Assembly (NCBI GenBank): GCA_958295855.1
Contig: OY282383.1
Coordinates: forward strand, 936,481-1,000,480
Direction of reading: 5' to 3'
DNA: 64,000 nt
Source of the DNA: an uncultured Poribacteria bacterium
GTDB lineage: Bacteria; Poribacteria; WGA-4E; WGA-3G
Part shown: piece after piece, positions 35,842-46,176 of the stretch
How the letters are laid out: each line of letters begins with the position of its first letter
Position numbering within the stretch: the stretch's first letter is position 1
The notes under the pieces: model-generated
Seen by the model: the letters and a program-made list of their open reading frames with translations, nothing else
The model's database searches: none
What the model was told of the DNA's origin: nothing
Position numbers and translations under genes: made by a program

Positions 35842-38112
35842 ATGAGCAAACCACTGAAGATATTCATTACCTATTCACATACCAATACAGCAGCAAAGAA
35901 AGAATTGATAATCCATCTTGATGTCATGAAGCGCAAAGGCTTAATAAGCATCTGGCACGACAACGAAATCACCCCTGGTGACAAGTGGCGTGATGCCATT
36001 TTCAGCAACCTTGCCGATTCCGACATTCTGCTCTATCTCACCTCCGCTTATAGCCTTGCCTCTGAAAACTGCAACAAGGAATTGGCCGAGGCGTTAAACG
36101 CAGAGATCAAAGTTATCCCGATTATTCTCGAGCATTGCGATTGGGAAAACGCTCAACTCAGTGACTTTCAAGTTCTTCCTGAAAGAGGCAAACCCATTAA
36201 CGAATGGGTTCCAGAGAGCAAAGGCTGGCAAAATGTGGTGGCGGGTATCCGAAAAGCCATTACCGAAATGCAACTTCAGGCGGAATCCCCACCTCGTATG
36301 ACACCAGAATCTGATCTGGAGAAGGAAGGTGAGCTTGGCACTGAGGCGAAATCCTCACCCCGTATAACACCAGAAGAAGCTGATTTGGCATTACAACGGG
36401 GTAACTTTCTGATGATGCTGGGACAAATAGATGGGGCAATAGAAGTCTACTCACGTGCAATTGACCTTAATCCGCGCTATGCTGAAGCCTATAACAATCG
36501 CGGCAATGCTTACGAAGAAAAAGGCAAGGTTGACATGGCCATCAAAGACTATAACAAAGCGATAAAACTCAATCCCAAAATTGCCGAAGCCTATAGCAAT
36601 CGCGGCACTGCTTACGAAGAAAAAGGCGAGGTCAACCGCGCTATCGAAAACTATAACGAAGCGATAAAACTCAATCCCAAACTTGCCGAAGCCTATAGCA
36701 ATCGCGGTCTTGCTTACGACAAAAAAGGTGAACTTGATCGCGCCATCGAAGACCATACTACAGCCATACAACTCAAACCAGACATGGCCGAAGCCTATAG
36801 CAATCGCGGTCTTGCTTACGACAAAAAAGGTGAACTTGATCGCGCCATCGAAGACCATACTACAGCCATACAACTCAAACCAGACATGGCCGAAGCCTAT
36901 AGCAATCGCGGTCTTGCTTACGACAAAAAAGGTGAACTTGATCGCGCCATCGAAGACCATACTACAGCCATACAACTCAATCCCAAACTTGCCAATGCCT
37001 ATTACAATCGCGGCATTGCTTACGACAAAAAAGGTGAACTTGATCGCGCCATCGAAGACCATACTACAGCCATACAACTCAAACCAGACATGGCCGAAGC
37101 CTATAGCAATCGCGGTCTTGCTTACGACAAAAAAGGTGAACTTGATCGCGCCATCGAAGACCATACTACAGCCATACAACTCAATCCCAAACTTGCCAAT
37201 GCCTATTACAATCGCGGCATTGCTTACCTTAAAAAAGGCGAACTTGATCGCGCCATCGAAGACTATACTACAGCCATACAACTCAATCCCAAACTTGCCA
37301 ATGCCTATTACAATCGCGGTCTTGCTTACGACAAAAAAGGTGAACTTGATCGCGCCATCGAAGACCATACTACAGCCATACAACTCAATCCCAAACTTGC
37401 CAATGCCTATTACAATCGCGGTCTTGCTTACGACAAAAAAGGTGAACTTGATCGCGCCATCGCTAATTTTAGCAAGGCGATAGAACTCAAACCAGGTTAT
37501 GCCGAAGCCTATAACAATCGCGGTCTTGCTTACGAAGAAAAAGGTGAACTTGATCGCGCCATCGAAGACCATACTACAGTCATACAACTCAATCCCAAAC
37601 TTGCCAATGCCTATTACAATCGCGGCATTGCTTACCTTAAAAAAGGCGAACTTGATCGCGCCATCGAAGACTATACTACAGCCATACAACTCAATCCCAA
37701 ACTTGCCAATGCCTATTACAATCGCGGTCTTGCTTACGAAGAAAAAGGTGAACTTGATCGCGCCATCGAAGACCATACTACAGCCATACAACTCAATCCC
37801 AAACTTGCCAATGCCTATTACTATCGAGGTTTGGCTTACTTCGCCAAAGATAAGTTTGAGCATGCCATTGCGGACTATACCAAAGCGATAGAACTCAAAC
37901 CAGATATGGCCGAAGCCTATTACTGTCGCGGCGTGGTGTGGGCACGCCTGCAAAAATGGGAAAAAGCAAGATTAGACCTGACTGTTGCCAAGGTTATCGG
38001 GAAGGACAGCATACCCGCTTTTCAACTCGCCAACAGAAGTATTGTAGGTTTTGAGCAGAAACCTGGCGTTGAGCTCCCAGAAGACATCGCTGCAATGCTC
38101 ACTCCCCCGTAG
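35842..38112 (+). CDS. TIR domain-TPR repeat protein 2 (expanded TPR array)
   Basis: TIR domain paralogous to TIR-TPR1; many near-identical [28 protein letters not shown] repeats. Confidence 0.88.
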   Translation: MSKPLKIFITYSHTNTAAKKELIIHLDVMKRKGLISIWHDNEITPGDKWRDAIFSNLADSDILLYLTSAYSLASENCNKELAEALNAEIKVIPIILEHCDWENAQLSDFQVLPERGKPINEWVPESKGWQNVVAGIRKAITEMQLQAESPPRMTPESDLEKEGELGTEAKSSPRITPEEADLALQRGNFLMMLGQIDGAIEVYSRAIDLNPRYAEAYNNRGNAYEEKGKVDMAIKDYNKAIKLNPKIAEAYSNRGTAYEEKGEVNRAIENYNEAIKLNPKLAEAYSNRGLAYDKKGELDRAIEDHTTAIQLKPDMAEAYSNRGLAYDKKGELDRAIEDHTTAIQLKPDMAEAYSNRGLAYDKKGELDRAIEDHTTAIQLNPKLANAYYNRGIAYDKKGELDRAIEDHTTAIQLKPDMAEAYSNRGLAYDKKGELDRAIEDHTTAIQLNPKLANAYYNRGIAYLKKGELDRAIEDYTTAIQLNPKLANAYYNRGLAYDKKGELDRAIEDHTTAIQLNPKLANAYYNRGLAYDKKGELDRAIANFSKAIELKPGYAEAYNNRGLAYEEKGELDRAIEDHTTVIQLNPKLANAYYNRGIAYLKKGELDRAIEDYTTAIQLNPKLANAYYNRGLAYEEKGELDRAIEDHTTAIQLNPKLANAYYYRGLAYFAKDKFEHAIADYTKAIELKPDMAEAYYCRGVVWARLQKWEKARLDLTVAKVIGKDSIPAFQLANRSIVGFEQKPGVELPEDIAAMLTPP

Positions 38113-38182
38113 GCATAGCAGTGGAACACAAAATTGTCTGAATCGCAAATTTTCGACCCACACTAATCTATAATCCACATAA

Positions 38183-38211
38183 TTGACATGAATCGCAACG
38201 TGTGCTATAAT
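38183..38211 (+). promoter_or_regulatory. TTGACA-N17-TATAAT (extended -10 TGC) upstream of Rpn-like gene
   Basis: TTGACA 38183-38188, TATAAT 38206-38211. Confidence 0.7.
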
Positions 38212-38242
38212 TTAAAATAGTTTATATAGAAAAGAAAATGAA

Positions 38243-39136
38243 ATGGCAAACTTTGATACTATCACGAAAACACAAGCGCGGACACATCCGATGGATTTCG
38301 TCAACCTCTGCTTTAAATTCAGGCAGCAGGATGTCGCCTTTTTGGAGGTTATTACACCCGAACAACCCACCGTTGAAATGCATCAAGCAGATATGCTTAT
38401 CAAAGTGCGGCTCAACGGTAGAGAGGTACTGATACATTTTGAGTTTCAAACCACTGACAGCTACGAACCTGATATGGCTCTCCGGATGGCAGGCTATATC
38501 AGCCGAACAGTTGAAACTTATATGGTGCCGGTGTATTCAAGCGTTATCTATCTGCGTCCTGATGCAGGCAGAAGAGACCCGGGGTACTATCGGCAAGACA
38601 TAGCCGGGCATCAAATTCTCATTGAATATCAGGTTTTGCGTCTGATTGAAATGGATGGCGAACAAATTCTTGAGGCAAATCCGATAGGATTAATCCCTTT
38701 TATCCCTTTAATGAAGCGGCCAGTGGGTGTGAGTGCCGAGGAATGGCTGCGCCGTTGTGTACAAACAGCGGATAGCATTGACGTGCCGAACAAACCAGCC
38801 TACCTCGGAAGCCTGGCAGTTCTGGGCAATTTAGTGTACGCACCCGAAACGATTTTGAATATCATCTTGGAGGAAACCATGCATCAACCTGCTATCGTCG
38901 AATACTTAGCAGAAGAAGCACATCAACAAGGTGTACAGCAAGGGGCAAGAGAAACCGCTCGCGAGGATATTCTTGAGGTCCTCGCACTCCGATTACAACC
39001 CGACACGGCGGAAACCTTCAAACCGACACTGGAGGCAATTGAAGACCTGCAACGCCTTAAGCAGCTGCTTCGCGCGGCAGCACTTGCTGACACACTAGAA
39101 GACTTCACACAAGCTTTAGGATCAAACCAAAACTGA
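38243..39136 (+). CDS. Rpn/PD-(D/E)XK nuclease-family transposase-like protein
   Basis: HQADMLIKVRLNGREVLIHFEFQTTDSYEPDMALRMAGYISR; Rpn-like C-terminal helical region. Confidence 0.75.
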   Translation: MANFDTITKTQARTHPMDFVNLCFKFRQQDVAFLEVITPEQPTVEMHQADMLIKVRLNGREVLIHFEFQTTDSYEPDMALRMAGYISRTVETYMVPVYSSVIYLRPDAGRRDPGYYRQDIAGHQILIEYQVLRLIEMDGEQILEANPIGLIPFIPLMKRPVGVSAEEWLRRCVQTADSIDVPNKPAYLGSLAVLGNLVYAPETILNIILEETMHQPAIVEYLAEEAHQQGVQQGARETAREDILEVLALRLQPDTAETFKPTLEAIEDLQRLKQLLRAAALADTLEDFTQALGSNQN

Positions 39137-39169
39137 GCCCTCGATTATTTTTTAATAGCGGGGCTTTTT
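39135..39169 (+). terminator. Possible intrinsic terminator after Rpn-like gene
   Basis: GAGCCCTCGATTATTTTTTAATAGCGGGGCTTTTT: imperfect stem then T run. Confidence 0.5.
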
Positions 39170-39212
39170 GTGTGCAATCGCTTGTGTTTCATAGCAGGAA
39201 ATAAAGGAACAC

Positions 39213-40577
39213 CTACTCCCGATACCCCGCTCTGTCAATATTGCCGCCGTACTTGAGCGCGTAAATCAAGAGATTGCTCATAAAACGATAGACATCTGTA
39301 GAACGGCGGAGGCGCAGCATCGTCCGGCTCTCAATTTCGGCGGTTTCCATGGCACACATGTAATCTTTACGATTGTAGACAACAGCCAGTCGCTTCCCAA
39401 TGGTAATCCCCTTCTGATAGCGGAATTGTGTCGGTTGGGCGTTGTTCTCATTTCCCCAAAACACATCTCCCCCTGTTGGCGGTTTCGGCAGGTGATAATA
39501 GATGCGATAAATCTCGTGGTCGTGAGGCAGGATTTCAAGTGGATACTCTGGGAATATCTGTTTGAGTTCGTCTGCTACAATATGGGCAAACAGCCCGTGG
39601 AAGCCGCAGTCATCGAAAAAGAGCATGCCACCCCTTTCAACAATATACTTTCGGAGTGCCGCGCGTTCTGCTTCTGTAAACCCGGTACTCAAGGGACCGT
39701 CCTTGGCAAGCCCGCGCCCGACGGTAATATCCTTATCATGCCCTGTCATCACGATAAGCGGGGCATCCAAGATTCTCGCATCTGTCAAGGGCAAGGCACC
39801 CCCTTCAAAATTCATATCTGCCCGAATTTGCGTGTACTTCTCTAACCACTTGATAAGTGCCGGAATTGCAGTCGGATCCTGCCACCAATCCGAGAGTGAA
39901 TGTTTGAGCCGAATGAGGCGAATATGGCCGCGGAACTCCTGACCTGTACCTTCCAAGATGCCCCCCAGTTGCCCTTTCGGTACTGTCACTCCGCTACGCA
40001 ACGCGCGCGCAAAGTCTTTCCCTAATCCGTCGCTGTGTAAAGTGCCATCAAGAAAATCGGTAAGTCCAGTGCTGGAGGTATGTGTCGGTGGATTGGGTGT
40101 CGGGGTTACAAACTCCTCCCGCCTAACAGATACACCGGGTGATGCCGGTTCCGCTTTCACTGAAGACGGGGCTGTGGATTCCGCCCCGCGCTGTGCAGGA
40201 GCTACACTTGGCACTGCCACATCTGCAGGAGTGAGCACATCGGTATCAAAGGTGAGTGTTGCGTCTTGGCGGGCAACTGGCGGCGCGTCGCTTCTTGGAA
40301 GTTGACTGATAGCCGAAAGCGGGGGGGATGCCTGTGTCCTTAGGGTGTCCGGTACGGGAGTGGCGTGGGCGGACACCGTCTTGCGCGTCGGACGCAGTTG
40401 TTCCCTTAAGGGATTGAGCGTGAAAAATGCCGCGTCAAACGTATCCTTGTTTATCGCCCGTTGTTCTGATAACATCAGACCGGTAATAAGGGCAAAAAGC
40501 AGATGCAAGATAACTGACGCAAGTACCGCTTGATAACGTTTTTTTTCTATGGTTCTTCGATAAGGTGCGTTTTGCAT
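39213..40577 (-). CDS. DUF4159-domain protein with N-terminal TM and Pro/Thr-rich linker
   Basis: YIVERGGMLFFDDCGFHGLFAHIVADELKQIFPEYPLEILPHDHEIYRIYYHL...LRLRRSTDVYRFMSNLLIYAL. Confidence 0.8.
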   Translation of the reverse strand: MQNAPYRRTIEKKRYQAVLASVILHLLFALITGLMLSEQRAINKDTFDAAFFTLNPLREQLRPTRKTVSAHATPVPDTLRTQASPPLSAISQLPRSDAPPVARQDATLTFDTDVLTPADVAVPSVAPAQRGAESTAPSSVKAEPASPGVSVRREEFVTPTPNPPTHTSSTGLTDFLDGTLHSDGLGKDFARALRSGVTVPKGQLGGILEGTGQEFRGHIRLIRLKHSLSDWWQDPTAIPALIKWLEKYTQIRADMNFEGGALPLTDARILDAPLIVMTGHDKDITVGRGLAKDGPLSTGFTEAERAALRKYIVERGGMLFFDDCGFHGLFAHIVADELKQIFPEYPLEILPHDHEIYRIYYHLPKPPTGGDVFWGNENNAQPTQFRYQKGITIGKRLAVVYNRKDYMCAMETAEIESRTMLRLRRSTDVYRFMSNLLIYALKYGGNIDRAGYRE

Positions 40578-40596
40578 TCTTTCGTCATTCCTTTAG

Positions 40597-40723
40597 GGGT
40601 TTTTCGTCGTTCCTTGCGGAGTAATCAGCATTGGTATTTCACCCCTGCAAAGCAGGGGCAGATACCATTGGCAAGATAGATCTAACAATGCACCGTAGCT
40701 CTCTTCGGAGGTTTCTGATGCAA
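40597..40723 (-). repeat. Dispersed repeat R1 with nested 36-bp hairpin (40632-40667), reverse
   Basis: cgttccttgcggagtaatcagcatTGGTATttcaCCCCTGCaaaGCAGGGGcagATACCAttggcaagatag...tcggaggtttctgatgcaag. Confidence 0.9.
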
Positions 40724-41022
40724 GTTTTTTAATGCTTAATTAGCAGGGAACACACTACAATGAGTAAGAAACCCGATTTTGAGCAGCTTCTTCCCCGCTT
40801 TGATTCCCTCCCGCCCGGTTCCTTGGGGAAAAAGCAATCAACGGAAAAATCCGTAGGGGTAGTGCCTTGTGCCTACCCTTGAAACCCAATTAACGGAGAA
40901 ACAATGCACTGTAAATCTCGTCGGAGGTTTCTGATGCAATGGTGAAGAGGGTGCCGGTCCATTCCCAGCCCGAAACCCTACAACTATGGTTTATTCTCCC
41001 TCAATTAAATTCTGAAACTTCG

Positions 41023-41583
41023 TTAGAGATGGCGTTGGAGCTGCTGAAAACTCTCGGCATCAAGTTTCCTATAGTCCGGAATATCATACCGATTGCCGCG
41101 CACATCTGTTACAAAAAGCCTCGCGGGTGGCACCTGCTTGATGTTCTGGTTCAGCCCGCGCACTGAGAATTTCGTCCTGCCACGCTCTGTTTGAACCTCC
41201 CACTCGTGGATACCAAATTGCTCTTTCACCCGGTAAACCTTCTGAACGACCGGTGTGAAGTAGCGTTTATCCAGTTCCTCCTGTAGGATTTTTAGACTTT
41301 CCGGATGAAGTTGCGAGGGATGCACGAGGATACCGATTTCGGTATCCTCATCTACTGCGAGTGAAATGTAACTTGTCGGATTGCTCAACGGCATAAGACA
41401 CCGGGGGATAATCCGCAAGTAACACACCTGATTCTGAATTTCGAGCCGCGGTTCGCCTACCGGTGAACGGGTAAACCGGAGTTGTGCTGCATCCAAGTAG
41501 CGTGGCGTAAAATCGTCCGTAGGTGGATGAGCCTCGCGCTCTGTGGGCACGCCTATGGTTTTTTGTGATGATTCGTTGTGCAT
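41023..41583 (-). CDS. DUF1854 protein
   Basis: DTEIGILVHPSQLHPESLKILQEELDKRYFTPVVQKVYRVKEQFGIHEWEVQTERGRTKFSVRGLNQNIKQVPPARLFVTDVRGNRYDIPD; next to ABC exporter. Confidence 0.8.
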   Translation of the reverse strand: MHNESSQKTIGVPTEREAHPPTDDFTPRYLDAAQLRFTRSPVGEPRLEIQNQVCYLRIIPRCLMPLSNPTSYISLAVDEDTEIGILVHPSQLHPESLKILQEELDKRYFTPVVQKVYRVKEQFGIHEWEVQTERGRTKFSVRGLNQNIKQVPPARLFVTDVRGNRYDIPDYRKLDAESFQQLQRHL

Positions 41584-41585
41584 GG

Positions 41586-43907
41586 CTACCTTTCTACCGC
41601 TTGGGCTGCTGCGCGAACATTCGCTGCTTCGCGTTGGGTTTCAACAAGTTTGTAATAGATGCCTTTTTTCTCCATCAATTCCTCATGAGAACCACACTCA
41701 ACACCGCGCCCCTTTTCAATCACGAAGAGCCGATCCGCGTTTCGGAGCGTTGAGAGACGATGTGCAATCGCAAAAGTCGTCCGATTCTTCACGAGCCGGT
41801 CGATGGCCTGCTGGATTTTCTTCTCCGTTTCTACATCCACCGACGATGTGGCTTCGTCAAGGATAAGAATGCGCGGGTTGTGTAAAATTGCACGTGCAAT
41901 TGAGATACGTTGCCGCTCACCACCCGATAGACGGCCCCCACGTTCACCTACTTCCGAATCATATCCATCAGGGAATTTGATGATAAATTCGTGCGCGTTT
42001 GCCGCTTTCGCCGCTGCGATAATTTGCTCCATTGAGGCATCCGGGTGGGCATACGCAATGTTCTCCGCGATAGTCCCACCAAACAGATACGGCTCTTGCA
42101 GCACTACCCCAATTTGTTGGCGTAAATCCTTGAGGTTAATCTGCTTGATGTCCTCACCATCGATGTCTAAACGTCCGGAATCCGGTGTATAAAACCGGCA
42201 GATGAGGTTAATGAGTGTTGACTTCCCTGCCCCCGAATGGCCTACGAGCCCAATCATCTCGCCGGGTTTCACATGAAGATTAATGTCCCGAAGCACCGGT
42301 TTATGCGAGTCGTAACCGAACGTCATGTTGTGAAACTTGACTTCTCCGGTGATATTCGGCATTGCCTTAAGGGTGCCATCGTCTAACTGCTCCGGCTGCG
42401 AGTCTATTACCTCAAACAGCCGTTCCGCCGCTGTCATTGAGCGGGAAGCCCAGTTGATGAGGGGACTAATATAGCGCAACGGTTGATAGAACATCATAAG
42501 ATAGGCGTGGAAAGCCATCAAGGTACCGAGTGTCATTGTTCCAGCGATAACATCAAGTCCGCCGACGTACCAAACGATGAAAGAACCCAACTGAACAGCA
42601 AACATCAAGGGTGGATAATAGGTTGCCCAAATCATTTCAGCATTCGTTTCATACTCTCGGACATCGATATTCGCGTCGCTGAACCGGTCAACTTCCCCCC
42701 GCTGTTGCCCGAAAGCACGGACAACTCGGATGCCGGATACCGAGTCGTTGACGACATCGAACAGTTTTGAGCGGCGACGCCAGGCGCGGTGCCAAAGGCT
42801 TCGCACTTTCTTCCAAAACCAACCTGCTCCCAAGATGATAATCGGAATTGGAATTAAGATAAAGCAGGCCAATCGCCAATTCATCCAGAAAAGCACACCG
42901 CCAATCCCGAAGAAGAGCAAGAGTTCTACTGCGAGAAACGAAAGCCCTTCTAACATGAAGTCCTGAAGCCGCTCACTATCCTCGGTGATGTGTGAGATAA
43001 CCGTGCCTGTTTTCCGCTTATCAAAAAACCGGATAGACAGATTGTGCAAATGCTGGTAAACGTGCGACCGGATATTTGCAGCGACACGGAACGTCAGCCA
43101 GGCACCCAGACGCATTCGGAAAATTGTAAAAATCTCGAGGATAACCTGTGTGGCTAACAGCGCGCCTATCGCAATAGACAAAGCTACCGCCGCCGGTTGG
43201 ATGGCGCGGAATATCTCCCCTAGCCGCGTCACTGATGCATCCGCTGCAGGATTGACGGCATCGTTCAGCGCGAGGATATCGTCAATCAGAATACGAGAGA
43301 AGTAAGGGGGCACCAGAGAAATCAGTGTTCCAATAACCACAAATGAGACAAACAGGAGGGCCTTGCCGCGATACGGCCGCATGTACGACAAAATCCGCAA
43401 CATCACCTTGTGTTTTTTGGTGCAGGCGGGGCAAGGCGAAAACTCATCTGGCAACGGCAACCCACACGACTGACAGAATTGCTCCTCAGGTTTATAGTCC
43501 CATATTGGTGGTTCATCCCGTTTCCCATCTCGAAACTCAATTTCATCACCGATAAATCGGGCAACGAATCCGAACTTCGGCGCAAGTCCATTTGAATACC
43601 GGATGAGGTCGATAGTGCCCTCTTCTGTCTCTAATACCAACACACCGGCATCTACTACCACCTCCGCACGGATACCAAACACACGTTTATACGGCAAATA
43701 GTGAAACACCTTACCGGCTGCATCTAAGGTGAATATCGCATCCTCGGTGAGCACAAACCACTCCTCCCCGTAGACACCTGATGCGCTGACATCGCTCTGG
43801 ACAGCAAACCGAATCTGTTCCAAACGGATATCCAGTTTTTTCAGCGTTTCTTCAATTAAAGCGGGCAACTTATCAAGCGTGCCCGTTTGCGTCTCTGCAG
43901 TTGCCAT
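41586..43907 (-). CDS. ABC exporter (permease-ATPase) associated with DUF1854
   Basis: GLVGHSGAGKSTLINLICRFY; GGRLSGGERQRISIARAILHNPRILILDEATSSVD; N-terminal zinc-ribbon-like CQSCGLPLPDEFSPCPAC. Confidence 0.9.
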   Translation of the reverse strand: MATAETQTGTLDKLPALIEETLKKLDIRLEQIRFAVQSDVSASGVYGEEWFVLTEDAIFTLDAAGKVFHYLPYKRVFGIRAEVVVDAGVLVLETEEGTIDLIRYSNGLAPKFGFVARFIGDEIEFRDGKRDEPPIWDYKPEEQFCQSCGLPLPDEFSPCPACTKKHKVMLRILSYMRPYRGKALLFVSFVVIGTLISLVPPYFSRILIDDILALNDAVNPAADASVTRLGEIFRAIQPAAVALSIAIGALLATQVILEIFTIFRMRLGAWLTFRVAANIRSHVYQHLHNLSIRFFDKRKTGTVISHITEDSERLQDFMLEGLSFLAVELLLFFGIGGVLFWMNWRLACFILIPIPIIILGAGWFWKKVRSLWHRAWRRRSKLFDVVNDSVSGIRVVRAFGQQRGEVDRFSDANIDVREYETNAEMIWATYYPPLMFAVQLGSFIVWYVGGLDVIAGTMTLGTLMAFHAYLMMFYQPLRYISPLINWASRSMTAAERLFEVIDSQPEQLDDGTLKAMPNITGEVKFHNMTFGYDSHKPVLRDINLHVKPGEMIGLVGHSGAGKSTLINLICRFYTPDSGRLDIDGEDIKQINLKDLRQQIGVVLQEPYLFGGTIAENIAYAHPDASMEQIIAAAKAANAHEFIIKFPDGYDSEVGERGGRLSGGERQRISIARAILHNPRILILDEATSSVDVETEKKIQQAIDRLVKNRTTFAIAHRLSTLRNADRLFVIEKGRGVECGSHEELMEKKGIYYKLVETQREAANVRAAAQAVER

Positions 43908-43928
43908 TCCTCGTTTTTACCTCCGCTC

Positions 43929-44153
43929 TTACTTCCCAAGCGCGCGTGGGTGCGGATACTTCCAAGGGACTTTGCGCTCAATAAACTTCCAACGTGTGGA
44001 ATCAACACGTTGAACAGCAAATATCTTCCTACCACACCTGCACCGCAGACCGTGGACATGCCCATTTGAGCAGGTCTGTTTTTGAACAAAGTCGACACTC
44101 TCTTGATGGACGCGATAACCACGCCTGCATGAATAACAAACCAAATACATCAT
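43929..44153 (-). CDS. Small putative zinc-ribbon protein
   Basis: MMYLVCYSCRRGYRVHQESVDFVQKQTCSNGHVHGLRCRCGRKIFAV: paired Cys motifs; AGAGAG upstream of start. Confidence 0.4.
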   Translation of the reverse strand: MMYLVCYSCRRGYRVHQESVDFVQKQTCSNGHVHGLRCRCGRKIFAVQRVDSTRWKFIERKVPWKYPHPRALGK

Positions 44154-44579
44154 GAATCTCTCTATCTGCTATGTTCCCAAATAGGGGTAGCTCTTGATGC
44201 TGTGTCATTTGATGGTTAAGCAGGCAAGAAAGCAACCTTCATGAACAGCGTTTCGTTTTCTTGTGTCCTTTTAACCCATTTTCAGGGATACAATTCAGAT
44301 AATTCGACTTCTTGGGCACTCCGCTTTAAAGCGTGTCCTCCGTGGATGTCTGAAAACTTATTTTTATAATATCATATCTGTTAAAATTCTGCATGTTCAA
44401 TCTGGAGGTGGCTCCTACCTGAAGGGGTTGTAAGGGAGGCACCCATGTGCCTTCTGAATCTGCCCAAAAATGGAGAACTGAATGCCTCTGGGAAAATACA
44501 GAATCCTATTGATTTCCTTCACAAAATATGAGACAATGTAGAGAATAACGTAGTTCACGACTTTGTAGACAGGAGCGCC

Positions 44580-45890
44580 ATGAAAAACGATGGAAAAATA
44601 ATCTTTGGGTGGTGTATGTACGACTGGGCGAATTCCGCCTACATCACCACCGCCGTTGCGGCGTTGTTACCCAATTATTTTGCGAGAGCCGTTGTAGGTG
44701 AAGCAGGTATTGACATCTTTGGCCTGAATGTGAGTGCTACAGCGTTATGGGGATATATGTTGGGCACAGCCGCATTCCTGGTCTTCCTCTTTGCACCCGT
44801 GCTGGGTGCCATCGCCGATTTCTCTTCATCGAAAAAGAGGTTCCTCGTGAGTTTTGCGTATGCCGGAAGCCTCTTTGCAACGATGCTCTATTTTTGCAAA
44901 TCCGGCGATGTAGGGTTCACAATTGTACTATTTATCGCGACGCAAGTCTGCTTTGTTGGGGCGAATGTCTTCTACGACGCGTTTTTACCACAGATTGCTT
45001 CCGAAGACAAACTGGATGCTGTCTCTGCCCAAGGGTATGCGTTTGGATATGTCGGGGGCTCGCTGCAATTCGCCATCGCCCTCACGCTTGTCGCTCTGCA
45101 CGAGGCAGTAGGCATTAGCCTAACGACGGCAGCACGCATCGGCATGGCGATGACAGGAATTTGGTGGGCAGGTTGGGCGCTGTTGACGGTGAAATATCTG
45201 AAAGAGGTCAAAACACCGTACGAACTGCCAGAAAAGTACCGCAATCAACCCAAAGGTGTGGCTTATCTCGCTCTCGGCATCGACTGGACTATCACCACCG
45301 CAAAAAAGGTGGGCCGCTTTAAACACCTCACCCGCTTTCTCATTGCCTATGTCATCTACAACGACGGCATACACACTGTTACCACCATGGCGACAATTTA
45401 CGGCACGGAGGAATTAAAACTGTCGACGACAGCACTGATGGTGACGCTGCTGCTTGTCCAAGTCGTTGCGATAGCGGGAGCACTTGTATTCAGTCGGATT
45501 GCAACCCGCGTTGGCGCAAAACGCACCGTGATGTTCGCCTTAGTCCTGTGGAGCGGCGTTGTCACTTATGGCTATTTCATCCACACTGCAACCGAATTCT
45601 TTGTGTTGGGAATAATTGTTGGTATTGTCCTCGGTGGGACGCAGGCATTGAGCCGTTCCTTGTACGGTGCAATGATTCCAGAAGCGGCAAGCGCGGAGTT
45701 CTACGGATTCTATTCTGTGTTTAGCAAGTTCTCCTCAATCTGGGGCCCGGTGACGTTTGGCGTTATCAAGCAGGTCACGGGCAGTGCACGCCTCGCTATC
45801 ATTTCATTAATGGTTTTCTTTATCGTGGGATTGATTCTGTTGGGGTTTGTGGATGAGACAAAGGCAAAAGCGGAGAAACTTGCGTTCTGA
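44580..45890 (+). CDS. MFS transporter, UMF1/Atg22-like
   Basis: FGWCMYDWANSAYITTAVAALLPNYF; GTQALSRSLYGAMIPEAASAEFYGFYSVFSKFSSIWGP. Confidence 0.9.
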   Translation: MKNDGKIIFGWCMYDWANSAYITTAVAALLPNYFARAVVGEAGIDIFGLNVSATALWGYMLGTAAFLVFLFAPVLGAIADFSSSKKRFLVSFAYAGSLFATMLYFCKSGDVGFTIVLFIATQVCFVGANVFYDAFLPQIASEDKLDAVSAQGYAFGYVGGSLQFAIALTLVALHEAVGISLTTAARIGMAMTGIWWAGWALLTVKYLKEVKTPYELPEKYRNQPKGVAYLALGIDWTITTAKKVGRFKHLTRFLIAYVIYNDGIHTVTTMATIYGTEELKLSTTALMVTLLLVQVVAIAGALVFSRIATRVGAKRTVMFALVLWSGVVTYGYFIHTATEFFVLGIIVGIVLGGTQALSRSLYGAMIPEAASAEFYGFYSVFSKFSSIWGPVTFGVIKQVTGSARLAIISLMVFFIVGLILLGFVDETKAKAEKLAF

Positions 45891-46176
45891 AATTTGAAAC
45901 TTGAATGTCCCTGCAAAAAAAGTTGACACTTTGCAGATTCTAGCACATATATAGTATACTAATGGATTAATGTTTTTGATTATACGGTGGAATCTCACGT
46001 TTGCTTGTGGCTAAAGTTGAGAAAGCCGCGCTTGCTAAGATGCGCAAACGCGCGGGATAAAAAAGTTGACAGTATGGAGATTCCGGCACATAAGCGTAGG
46101 ATACGGCGGATGCCCCCGCAAACTTTTGTTAAACTGCCGCCCTAGTGCCTCGACTTTCCAACAAGGAGAAATCAAA

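Noticed and set aside
36683-37891. Plus-strand ORFs of 266 and 130 aa ([21 protein letters not shown]...)
   Set aside because: Alternative frame of the same TPR repeats.
36451-37953. 500-aa minus-strand ORF (and similar at 32569-33486, 34674-35282)
   Set aside because: Antisense readings of TPR repeats ([23 protein letters not shown]...), a known artefact of repetitive genes.
38243-39136. Complete transposon around the Rpn-like gene
   Set aside because: No terminal inverted repeats or target duplications could be identified by eye around the gene.
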